Source: Gnomoniopsis sp. IMI 355080 (lineage: Eukaryota > Ascomycota > Sordariomycetes > Diaporthales > Gnomoniaceae). Taken from it: a DNA stretch of 64,000 nucleotides. The DNA lies in NCBI GenBank assembly GCA_027946555.1, contig JAPEVC010000051.1, positions 1 to 64,000 on the forward strand. The letters run 5' to 3'. The position numbers and the translations under genes were made by a program. Each line of letters starts with the position of its first letter. The first letter of the stretch is position 1. The notes under the pieces were generated by a model. It worked only from the letters and a program-made list of their open reading frames with translations, did not search any database and had not been told where the DNA came from. Of the stretch, positions 26,234 through 37,262 are shown in pieces.

Positions 26234-28720
26234 ATTTCCGGATTAGATCACTGTGATGTGTGAAATATTAGAAGTACCGTGGGTATTTATTAGGTTGCTG
26301 GTTTTTTTGTTCTTTGTGGTGTGTTTATATATATTTGATTGCTGAAGAGCAGTAAAAATAACGAATGCCCGCTGAAAGAGTGAAGCGGTATGTTGGATAT
26401 GGGTATCAAGGGAGGAGGGTACGGAGGGGAAAGCTGGCGATGCTTTCAACAATTGACAATATCACCGCATCAAAGGGGATATCACACGGGTTCCGTGAAG
26501 GGGAAAAGGAGGGAAGGAGTAGGAGGGCAAGGTGGGATGACTGGGTGGTTTTAATAATTGCTATAATCGCTAGTCAAAGTCGGTGGGCAGTCTTGGGTGT
26601 GGATCAATGTCCGGACAGTGCCGTGGACGACGCACCCCACACTCCTTTTTACCAGACGGCCAGAGAAAGCAACATTTCGGGTCAAGATGCAGCATCCGCA
26701 CTGACAGCGGGTCCCTGCGTAGTAAACAATCCAACGACGTCCTACCATCCGGCCATCCAGCCATCGCGTGGCTTCGCTAGATGTGGCCGGGCAGCGCCGG
26801 GGGTGATATCTGATAGAGGACTGAGAGGAGACAGGGCCCCACCAGCTCATCAAAACTCCGGGTGGGCTGCATACAGTGCCTCGACACGGGAGATGAAGAG
26901 ATGCGCAGACGATTGCTTGGCAAGGCTCTCTCCAGGACGAAAACCCCAGTGCAAGGGGAGGACGTGATAGGAAGAGAGGAGGAGCGCTTGCCTGGGGTTG
27001 CTTTGATTGCAATGACAGGCGCCGAGTCTTGTCAGCATCTAAGTAGCCAAGCGCGGTCTCGTATGGCGTTTGCAGGTCAACGTCAGACAACGATGGGTGG
27101 TTATTATTACCATGTACTACGCAGTAGATGGGTTAGCTTTGCAGCCATCGACAGGACGAAAATGGAGTGCATCGACGAGACCTTGCCAAAAACTGACAAA
27201 CTCGCACAGACGTTGGCCAGGGGGGAACCCTCGAGGCGGACCACTCACGATAAGGTTGGGCTCGGGAAATTAGCTTAGCGATATTGCTTCCAGGTCCGGC
27301 GGTGGGAGAAGAATGAGATGAACTGCCATGTTTTGGTGGGTAAGCCCTGCATTCTTTTTCTGGGCCCCCTGGATCGAAACATGGCTCAGGCTCTGGCTGA
27401 CGGCGAATCCTCTTTCTCTTCCTCATCCTCACCCTCACCCTCCAACACATACCTGTGTACGTTGTGGGCACTCTTTTTGGGTTGACGTGCTCAGGCCAGA
27501 TGGAAGAGGCCCCAGCCCAAAATTAAGGTGGTTCGGCCACAACACACAGCCAAACGTTGTACGTCATGAAGCGGCGTGACATCGGATCACGCAGCCTTGT
27601 CCATATTAAATCGGCCAGATGACCCTGACGCCACCCACGATATGCAACAGCTACTTCTTATTGCTTCGAGGCCAACCGCCAACACGCTCTCCTCTCAGGC
27701 CACTAACGTCCCAGTGTTGACCGTTGATGAGAAAAGGAAAAAAAAAAGGGGGGGGTTGTGATAGTACTGGAGAAGAGCCAAGCTCGCCTGTCAGATGAGC
27801 CTTGCCCGCCGTGACTCAAGGCCTTCTCAAAATGAGGATCACTGTGCTCATGAGCAGAAAGAGGATAGGCCCGGCCGATCGCGTTCAAATCCCGAATCGT
27901 CAGCGGCCAGTGTTTGGTGGTGTACTGTGTACGTACCTGCATATGGGGCTCGCGCTAAAAGAAAGCCCCAGGGAACAAATGCAACCCTCCATCAGCTGCG
28001 TGCAGGGTCTTTCGGAACCGTCAAGCAGCCGGCCCCTGTCAACCCCAGGCTGTCCTTGCTTTTGATTCGTTCGGCGCCCTGCGAACATACATAGTAAGAT
28101 GAAGCTTGACATGGTCTTGATGACTTCGCCTCGCGCCTCTCTCAAGTCTGTCTTGGCTCTTTTGTTTCTTTCCAAGGCCACGAAGCGTTGATTTACGGCA
28201 GATCATGAGGCTTGGACTGATGCCGGTCACTACTATGTCTGCGAGATCTGAAAGCTTGACCCTCACTGCGAAGTCTGGGGTCTGGCGAAGTCAATGCTCC
28301 TTCTTGCGACGACATGTCGCTCGTCGCCCTGCCTATTTGTTTTGATTTCTTTCCCCTTATCAAGGCGTGGTAAATCCAGAAATCGGAAACATTGCGGGAC
28401 GCACCGCCAATTCTTCCACTCGGAATCTATGCGACTATCAAGCTAAAAATTTTGCACAGTACTTGAGTACATGGACGACCGCCGAGGATGCTGGCGCTTT
28501 TCATGGAAGCTTCTGCGGCTCCCTACAGTTTGCAGTACTGTCTGTTCGAGTCTATTCCACCGCCATGCTGTGGTTTCAAGACTTGCTTGTAAGTACATAC
28601 TGTACTGTACATTCCTAGACAAGCCGTCCGGCTGGGTTTATACATGAGTATGCTTTTCCAACCCTGCTAAACATACCTTGAACACCTGCGTCGAGCTCCA
28701 AGTACCCGGCACGCAAATGA
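26234..28720. other. intergenic upstream of the GH17 gene
   Basis: About 2.5 kb between two minus-strand genes. A plus-strand frame at about 26365-26967 has no coding character I can support. Expected content: GH17 promoter and 3' UTR of the Ser/Thr-rich gene. Confidence 0.5.
26325..26336 (-). promoter_or_regulatory. possible TATA box of the GH17 gene
   Basis: Minus-strand ATATATATAAA about 95 nt upstream of the ATG at 26233, at a plausible distance for a core promoter. Weak evidence because AT-rich tracts are common here. Confidence 0.35.
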
Positions 28721-29379
28721 TTATATCAAAGCGGCCATGGGGACAACCATCCATAAAATCATGATCCCAATCTGTTGGCCCTCGTCAGTGACCTGGGCAA
28801 TATCACTGCACGCACAGGGGCTTTGAGTGTATCAGAACCTACCGAGAGCATGTCCAGCAGCCCGCCCAATGCGTTGAATTTGGTTGAGGCCGCGGATTTT
28901 TCACTCGAAGTGGCAGGCGTCGACGCAATATTAAGTGTGATGGCCGCAGTGGCGGTAGGTGGAGGTTGTGGAAGATATGTGATGGTCTGCGTGGTGATGG
29001 GCAGCGCGGTCTCCGCTTCGGTAAACGGACCCGTCGTAGTCATCGTTGTAGCGCTCAAGCTCACGCTTGTCGTGACAGCACCTGACGTGGATGGCGAGTG
29101 CCACTGTGTAGATCCGGGATCGTCGACACTGCCAGTATCAGTAATCAGAACGGTGGGTATGCTCGAGCCAACGAGACTGCCCATGACATCCGACGGAACG
29201 ATAGAGAGTGGCAGGCTCGTGGTGATGCTTGGCGAACTGGCCAACATAGTGGTGTGGTATGTCTCGACAAGATCGTTTGCACATCCAACACTTGCATCAC
29301 ACCGGTAGCTAGTGGTTCGGACCTGGGACAGACTCGACTGAAAAGAGATCGTGGTGTAGGTGTAGGACATCGAACCCAT
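28721..29379 (-). CDS. Ser/Thr-rich probable cell-surface protein, N-terminus unresolved
   Basis: I do not recognise a family. Exon 28843..29379 from the first ATG, joined to a terminal exon 28721..28771, gives 195 residues. The intron (GTAGGT donor, CTGAC branch, AACAG acceptor, 71 nt) is frame-neutral. The body is Ser/Thr/Val/Pro-rich, about one third Ser plus Thr, with two cysteines near the N-terminus. Splicing replaces a charged read-through tail by a hydrophobic end (IGIMILWMVVPMAALI), which after the Ser/Ala/Asn-containing stretch looks like a GPI-attachment signal. No signal peptide is present at 29379. The frame is open to a TAG that could itself be an acceptor (just before 29406), so an upstream exon is probably missing. 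Function unknown; a wall or surface protein is an inference from composition. Confidence 0.5.
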
Positions 29380-30364
29380 GAGTAACTCCTTGCCGGGTGC
29401 CAATAACTATTTCTTGTCTTCTGGAAGGGCTGTACGAAATAAGAGGGTGGTCTGGAAGCGGCGCTGATTATTTCTGACGATTGGTGAATGGCGAAGCCCT
29501 GCTGGATGTCATCGACAAGGCAGCCAGAGAAAACACGAGAGCTGGTCCGGGTTCTCAAAAGACAACTGCCAGTGTTCTCGCATTCAAGATTGTGGCTGCT
29601 TCTGCAGGTGACAAACGCGCACCATCCTTTGTGCCATCCCTTGGAATTTCTCGAGTGAGAGGTCAGGGTGAACACGGGCTGCAGACTCGGTTCGCATCAA
29701 GAGTCTTTGAGACGGTGCCAGAACGAGAGAGCGTTCGAGAAGCCGAAGCCAGCTGTCAAGGTGTTGGGCCGTGATGATCAAAGCCTGGCTTGAGAAGGGG
29801 AACCAGCAATCGATGAATCATGAGATCCGTCGGCACTTTTCTAGGAGATAAGAGAAGAGAACAGAAACGGGCGCTTGCTTTTGAGACACTGGTAATCTAT
29901 TAAGAGCTGTAAGAGCTCGGCATATCTGTGTTGCACCATTCAAGGCGCAGGATTTACCGTGGTCTGGAGATGCTGCGCACAAGGAACAGGCCCAATGGGC
30001 GCACTGAAAATGCACAAAACATCACGAACAGCGGGGCTTTGAGCGGTGACGGCCTTTGCCTCGAGTCCTCACGTTGGACAAGTTACAGCAGCAGGTCAGC
30101 CACTGCTGTCACTTGTTCGCCTAGATAGCCCCACGTCGCACCTCGAGACAAGTCACTCTTGCAAGGCAAGCCAAGGCAAGGCCAGCTGAATGGATCCATT
30201 GGAGCAACTCGTGTTTTGTAGAATGAGTGAGTGTAGGAGCGAATGACGTTGAAAGAGTAACCCAAGAAAGGCTTATCGATAACGCCTAATAAATATTTCG
30301 GAAGTTCCTCTGACCTCTAAATCTGCTTTCCCTCCGCACTACACCCACGCATTGGTTACAATAC
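29380..30364. other. divergent intergenic, possible missing 5' exon of the Ser/Thr-rich gene
   Basis: About 1 kb between divergent genes. I looked on the minus strand for an exon encoding a signal peptide and found no convincing one. The right part is the likely promoter of the mitochondrial exoribonuclease gene. Confidence 0.4.
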
Positions 30365-33300
30365 ATGATGCAGAGATCCGCCGCAGGATCGAATATCTGC
30401 TGGAGATGTCTGTCAAAAGGGTTCCATCCGAACCCTAATCTGGCGAGGAGGCCAGCATCCGCCACAGCGTCGCGCAGTCTTCGCGTATCAACGAGTCCTA
30501 GGGTAAGAGTGCTATTGGAAATGAAGATATGGGTTTTCTTTCTTCTTCCCTTGTCTCGATCTTATGTCCATTCATTCGTCCAAAGGTACTGATGATTCTA
30601 TGTTCGGTAGACCTTTGCAACCGTTCATCAGGATCCTGTGGCGCTACCATCAACCCATGAGCACCTCACAATTCGTAAACGACTCAAAAAATGGAATGAG
30701 GAGAACCAAGTCGAAGTCCCGAAGCCCATGCCTGTGGATGTAGGCGAGACAGGAGCCCCAAGGAACACCGGCACGAGGGCGCGCGTCGCCGACGAATCCG
30801 CCCTAGAGAGGGCGCCTGACGATTTGACCGCCGACCAACAATTCCGGGACCGCGATGGTTCCGTCGATTTCTTCCCACCTCGCTCCGAGTTCGAAGCCGG
30901 GGATATTTTCGAGTACCGAGAAGAGGGCGATAGAAGTGGCATACCTATTGTAGCTATATGCCTTGGCTATCTCAATGGCTTCCACCATTTTTACACCGCG
31001 AATGGCTTGTGGGTCGTTGCGCCGGGTCTCAAGACTCATTTCATACAACGGAAGTTCGCAACCGAGGCCGAGATGCAACCCGTCATCGAAAAGCTGCCCA
31101 AGGAGAAACTGTCCAAGGCACAAATGAACGAGATGGGCCGCAAGGGACTAGGCCCGGACAGGGTGACAGGCGCTGCGCTTCTGCACAAAATGAACAAGTT
31201 CCTAGAAGAAACCGACGCGGTGCTGCAAAAGTACGCTACGCGCTTTGAAATGGCGCATCAACTAGTATCTGAAGGGGAAGAGAAATATCTCACTTTGGAA
31301 CAGATCAAGCAAAGGTTGCTTACGGAAGAGGACCTGAAGGTGCCAACACCCCCTCATGTGCTGTACGCTATTCACCGCACTGTCTTCAACGACGACGTTG
31401 GCTTCCGCATTGCAGGAGACTTGAGTAAAGCTTCCTCCTCCGAATGGCTGTTCGAGATTACCGCGCGCGAGGATGTATCCCTGATTCAGAACATGCAGAC
31501 GTTGGTCAGGTTATTCACAGACATTCCCGGGCGGCTGAGCACTTCTATATCATCCCTGTCGACCTCGCAATTGAATCAGAGCCAGCTTGGCCGGTTCATC
31601 GTGAGAGCGAGGGCAGCTATTGATGAAAGCCGGCAGGTCCGAGACTGGACGCCATACGGCATCCTCGGACCTGCAAAGAAGCAAAGATCGAGTAGTGTAC
31701 AGGCTTGGAACAATGTTGACATGAGCATCCTGCATTTTATGCTTTTGTGGGCCGGCTACGACCAATTCAGTCCCTCGTCTCGCTTGCACTGGATAGGCTC
31801 AACAATATTGCGCGCGACAGGAAAGTACAAACACGTCGAGTACTTGTCACCGAGCACTGCGTGGACTTTCTTGCAAGAAATCGGTTATATAACACCTTGG
31901 GATTTGCACGAGCGCTACACTCTGCGGCCCCCGGGTGCCCAAATTTCGCGCCAAGGTGGTTTCGTGCCCTTCCAGCTGGGACCGGAGGGCATCAGGCCCT
32001 ATCTGACCCGTGACGTCTTCGAAGGCAAGCGTCATGACTGGGCGAGTCTGAAGGCTTTCGCCATCGACTCGAAGAGTACTACCGATGTTGACGATGCTGT
32101 ATCCGTCGAAGCGACTGAGGCGCCAGACCAGCATTGGATCCATATCCACGTGGCTGATCCAGCCTCTCGTATCCGACATCAAAATGCTTTGGCACAGAGG
32201 GCCAGCCTCACGCCTATGACCTTGTACCTTTCGGGGCATTACTCGAACATATGGGGTGTGAAGGATGAGGTCCAGAAGCTGTTTTCTCTCGCTCCAAACA
32301 GACCCTGCCTTACTTTCAGTGGGCTGGTAAATGATGAGGGTGAGCTTCTGGAGTACAAGATCACACCTGCCAGACTTCAAGAATTTGTCTACATGACTCC
32401 GGAAGACGCCAATGCGGCTGCAGACATCAAGCCAATGGGAATATCGCCGGAGTCTGTGGATGCTGGGAGCTTTGTAGTAGGCGAGACACCTCAGGAGAAC
32501 CAACCAACTAGACACTTCACGACTCCGTCTGAGCTGCAGCCAGCAGACTTGGATTCCCTCAAGACCCTTTACCGACTCGCTGAAGCCCGTCAGCAGAAGC
32601 GTCTCAATAATGGTGCTACGCCCATTTGGTCTCAGTGGCCGAGTGTGGAAACTTCGTTCGACAACACTTCAATTGACCATACGCCGACGGGCTTGATGAA
32701 CTGTAATGGTGATCCTACCATGAAGATCTCCTGGAAAGACGACACTTCGCTCATGGTTTCGAGCCTTATGGTGTTGGCCGGCGAAATTGCCGCACAATGG
32801 AGCGCCGACCGCGACATCCCAGTGCCCTATCTGTCCCAACCACAAGCTGAGAAGAACAGGGAGCTACTCAAGACGTATACCGAGAAGATTTATTACCCGC
32901 TCCTTCTCAAGGGAGAGGATACTCCCGACCATTTCAACCAATTGCTCTCACTTGTCGGCAAATCCGATGTCTCTACGAAACCCGCACCACATTTCTTTAT
33001 GGGTGTAGACATGTACACCAAGGTGACCTCCCCCTTGCGAAGGTACTCAGATCTGCTTGCGCACTGGCAAATCGAGACCGCGCTGGCCCACGAGATGGAC
33101 GCGGGCAAAGTGATGGCGGCGAAGCTGCCCTTTTCCCGCCAGGATCTCGACCAGGAAGTCCTGCCCTGGCTGCGCCTGCGGCAGCAGCTGGTCCAGCGGC
33201 TCATTCGCAAGGCTGGCGGGCAAGGCTATCTCACGCAGGCGCTCGTGCGGGCATGGAAGTATCCCGTGGCGGGGCAGTGCGCACTGCCCGAGACGTTCAC

Positions 33301-33601
33301 GTTCACGGTCACCCTCCCCGAGGCTACAGGCGGTCCGCTTGCCGGGCGCCGGAAGGTGATTGGGGGCCACTTGGATTGGTTTAAGCTGAAGGTCTGGTTG
33401 GTGGCCGAGGGCCTCGGGAAGTTGGGGCTCAGTGTGGCGGATGTGAGGAGGGGAGATGTGTATAAGGTCAAGCTGAAGGACGTCAATGTCCACTTGGGCG
33501 AAGTCTACGTGGAGGCTACGGAAAAAGTCAAGGTGCAGAAAGACCAGGAGATAGAGCAGCACGAGACTGAGGCTGCTGTAGAGGAGAAGAGGGATCACTA
33601 G
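30365..33601 (+). CDS. cyt-4: mitochondrial RNase II-family exoribonuclease (CYT-4/Dss1-like)
   Basis: Two exons, 30365..30502 and 30611..33601, give 1042 residues. The first exon encodes a basic, Arg/Ser/Ala-rich stretch typical of a mitochondrial presequence. The RNB catalytic domain spans about 515-880. It holds the full acidic metal-binding set, D532, D538, D540 and D541, in AIDSKSTTDVDDA, and the closing motif KVTSPLRRYSDLLAHWQ. An S1-like or extension region forms the C-terminus. In Neurospora, CYT-4 is needed for mitochondrial RNA processing and turnover; yeast Dss1 is the nuclease of the mitochondrial degradosome with the Suv3 helicase. Length and low similarity outside RNB fit CYT-4 better than cytosolic Dis3 or SSD1 types, which have different N-terminal domains. 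The continuous long frame begins at a GTG at 30638; the upstream exon supplies the ATG. Confidence 0.88.
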
Positions 33602-35427
33602 AGACGAGCGAGTGGGCATGGCCAACTTACAGTGTACAGTATTTCGTATGTAGAGATGGATATGATACCAGGATTTTACGAAATCACGGGCATGAGAGGA
33701 CCACCCCACTTCGCAGCTCAGTAACTCGTCTCTCCCCTGATCCGCGCGCACCAGTAAGGCGACACAAAAGATGACCTAAATTTGAGCCAAAGTGCACGTC
33801 CCATTGACTTTCCGCGTCCGACGAGCCCTTGGGCTTGGGTCAACAGGCCGTTGACCACCCGAGCATTGGACACCACGCAAACGGTCCGAGGGAGTGGTGA
33901 GCACGTGTTTAGTTCCGACGGAAGTGCGCGCTTTCGCACGGACACCACCGACTTTTCGAGCTTTGGCGCCAGTCGATGCTTTATTTGATTTGCCATCTGC
34001 ACACTTCCTCCTTCCAAATTGCTTCGGATTGGTAGCGATTGGAGTCTACGCACCCGTTTCAGACCCTTTGCTGAATCATCTAACCACCCAACAAGCCAGC
34101 CAGCCAGCCAGCCAGCCAGCCTCGGCCGACTATCACCCCATCCACCGGGTGCCCAACCTCCAGCGTGGCATCATTCATGACCAATGGATAACCAAAAAAG
34201 GTGGACATGATCGCAGGTGTCACGTACGTCTTCACACACGGCAAAAGCACGAAGTAGGGGCGCCCCTTTTGGCGTTCCGAGTGGGTTTTGTGATCTTTTT
34301 TATTGTGGTATAAAACAGACGGGGGCTGCCAGCTCTCCACAAGGGCGACTAAGGGTCCTCCCCATGTCTGCTCTTGCTTCTTCAACTTCACCTCCCCTTC
34401 GAAATAGTGTTCCCCTGGTGGCATGTTTGGCTAGACCGTGCGCCTTTAGGAAATGGACCGGCGCAACTCGTTACCCTTTCGTGGACAGCCAAAGCAAATA
34501 GAGCGGGCGACTATTTTTCTGCCCACACTCCAAGATTTCGGCTACACCTCGCCTCTCTCAGAACAGCTGAAGCTTTCTCCAGCATTATCATGTCATGACT
34601 GACCCATGCATATCAAGTTTGCCATTGCTCTTGTTCGCGAATCGCAACGGCTCAATCCGTTTCTGGTATTTCGAATCCTGTCAACCTAAGACCTGATTTC
34701 CCCCTACCCTTACCAAATCCTGCCCTAGCCCCTTTTGATATAAAACCCCGTTCTCATTAACGCCGCCAGTGAGTAAATTTCAATCATGCCCTATCCTCGC
34801 TTTGGAATGTTGCTTTTGAATGGATTTTGAGAAGAGGGGAAGAAAACGAGTTGACCGGGAATTCGTACGCTCAAGGCAGCACGCGGCCGAACTGGGACGA
34901 GTTGCCTCAAGATCTGCATTGAAAACCACCTCCGCCCAAATCAACCTCCGGTATGACTCGCTGCGATACCCTGTTCCCATCATGGTACAATCGAAGTCGG
35001 AATGAGCCAGTAAATGCCCGAGGTGTTGCCGTCGTCCGGAAAGGAAGTAGGCGAGGAAGAGTTCGGAAGATTCGGAAGATGCGGTAGAACCGGTGAACGC
35101 TATACGTAATACCGAAGTCCGAGTTGGGAGGCGCAATAGTCAACTGTTTTGGCCGCCCATGGAGAGATGCGTTCATGTCCACATAGTGGTATTGAAAATG
35201 CAATACTCATACCATGCTGCGCAGTGCTGGGTATCCGAACGCTCTCCCACAATGCTATCGTACAATCGCTTCGCTAGACAAGAATGGAGGTGAAAGTGGA
35301 TGATAGAAAACAAACACTGAGCAGCCTCGGAAAGACCGCGAAACATTCTGTGAGGAGCGCTCAATGGTCGGGTAAACTCGGGGAATGAGAAGCGGAAGCC
35401 CTCTTATTCTGAACGAGCAAGTCAACA
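33602..35427. other. intergenic between convergent exoribonuclease and Reg1 genes
   Basis: About 1.8 kb, no gene seen. It contains the AGCC microsatellite described separately. Confidence 0.5.
34094..34121. repeat. (AGCC)7 tetranucleotide microsatellite
   Basis: Seven perfect AGCC units in noncoding DNA downstream of the exoribonuclease gene. Confidence 0.9.
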
Positions 35428-37262
35428 TCACCGCCTCCAACCCACGTTCCACACGACATGTGCTATGTCTTTGGCCGTATTAACCGTGTCAAGGACGAAG
35501 CCAACAATGCCTTCAGACGCCGTTTCACCATCATCATTGGGCATGAACATACCGGATTCCGTTCGCTTCATGCCGGCTGGTGCTGCGTTCAAGCTGCTCG
35601 AAGAGATGGTGCGTCGAAACCCCGAGGATGACGACGAGTGTGAGGGCGACGATCCAAATCCGCCTGGCGGTGGTGACCTTAGCCCTGCACCAAAAGATTC
35701 CTCCTTTTCTGGCTCCTCTTCCTCATCGTCGCTGTCGACGAAGAACATTTTACTGGACGCTTTTGACGGACGAAGTGTCTCTTGGGAGGAGGATGGCGAC
35801 AAGATAGGGCTCTTGTAGGAGTGTTTCATAGCTGTCTCGGTAGACTCGTCCTCGTCGCCTTCGTATTTGAGTCTGGTGGGTGGCAGACTGCTGAGCATCT
35901 TCTTTTCCGACCTGTCGTGATTGCTCGATCGCCTCTTCAGCACAGGTTTCCGCCTTTTACTCGTGGTTTTCTTCATCATGATCATTCCATCGTCAGAGTC
36001 GCTATCGTAATCGACGCTGTAAGGATCCAGGTCCACATCGTCATACTCCTCTCCTTTAACGTCAACCGCGATGCATTGTTCGACAGATTCATTAAAGTGG
36101 ATGTGTTTGCGCTCGCTTGTTGGAGAGATGGCTCCAGATAAGGCTGTAGACGGCCCTGCACTGATCGAGTCTTTGCTTAATCGTCTTGATGAGAAAGGAA
36201 AGGTCACATAGTCAGTCGCAGCCCGTTCGAAGCGGGGCCGCGCTGACACCCTGATACCCCTCGGAAGTTCCCTCTGTTGTGCTTGGACAGCTGCAGCCGC
36301 TTGCTTGATCAGGGACGAAGATGACAGGGACTTTTGCAGCATGACCTCCGACATGCTCCGTTTTTTGAGAATTGGCTTCTTCTTGGACTGTGATTGTATA
36401 AACGAGTTGGACTTGCTTATACCAACATTGCTGGCGTCGTCCGATCCTGACATGTTACTGCTCTTGCCGGGAAGCAGGGGCCCGTAGAGCCAGGTGACGT
36501 CGCAGTCTTTCAACCTGTGGCACGGTAAGTGAATCGAAAATTGGCACAGGGAGTAACCCACACATACCAATTGAGTGTCTCTGGAGAAACAGTCTTGAGG
36601 TGGTTCTTGGCTTTCATCCAAGTCCGCCAAGACGCGTTCTCCAGCCGGGCTGAGTTTGTAAAACCCTCTCTGTTAGACACAATGTGTTTCCATGAGGACC
36701 AAATGTCCTCTTCCCTCCAGTCATGCGAAAGGTAGTCAACATGGCGGGTAGGCTGTATGCCCACAGCCGTATCATCAGCGGCGGGCACAGTGTCGGTTAT
36801 GTCGGGCGTCTGCGAGGCAGTTGTGGATGTATCATTGCCATCGGAGGTAACCGTTCGGGGACTTGGTGGGGGCTCTAGCTCTTCCGGAGATGGAGTGTGG
36901 AAACCATTGTAGTCGGGAAACAGGATGTCATCGTTGACGTCGTCCAAATCCCTCAAAATTGTTTCATCGCAGTCATCATTGTCCGTCGAGATGGAAAGAT
37001 TGCTGGCGGGCGTGGAGGAACATGATAGATCAGCGGTCGAGACCTGGATTGTGCGCGGCGAGGAGGGTGCAGTAGAGTTGTTCGATGAGTCGCCAAAAGT
37101 TTTGACGGGATGTTGGTAAAGATCATGTATCCTCGAGGCGGAGGCGGAGGTGTGAAAGGTGCCAGACTGCCTTGTGGAAAACTTTGCCTGGGAGTGGGAG
37201 CGACGGAGACCAGACTGGGCAAAGTGCGCCTCGTCGGCGTGGGGGGTCACCAAGGCCATCAT
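35428..37262 (-). CDS. reg1: Reg1-type regulatory subunit of protein phosphatase 1
   Basis: Two exons, 36568..37262 and 35428..36514, give 593 residues; the 53-nt intron splits the tryptophan codon in TLNW|LKDCDVTW. The conserved block of fungal Reg1 proteins lies at about 175-270 (VDYLSHDWREEDIWSSWK, then SARLENASWRTW). A PP1-docking motif of RVxF type, KHIHF (368-372), is followed by NESVEQC, as in yeast Reg1. Acidic (YDSDSDD, DSDDEEEE) and poly-Ser tracts follow. In yeast, Reg1 directs the phosphatase Glc7 to Snf1 kinase and so maintains glucose repression; the same role in carbon-source control is likely here. The frame stays open upstream to 37694, but no family resemblance appears before the tandem ATGs at 37262 and 37259. 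Confidence 0.9.

Noticed and set aside
26365..26967. 200-codon plus-strand frame upstream of the GH17 gene
   Set aside because: No recognisable motif; overlaps another long frame on the opposite strand in promoter DNA.
27870..27902. GCGTTCAAATCCCG, resembling a tRNA T-loop
   Set aside because: The flanks do not form a five-pair stem and there is no upstream cloverleaf.
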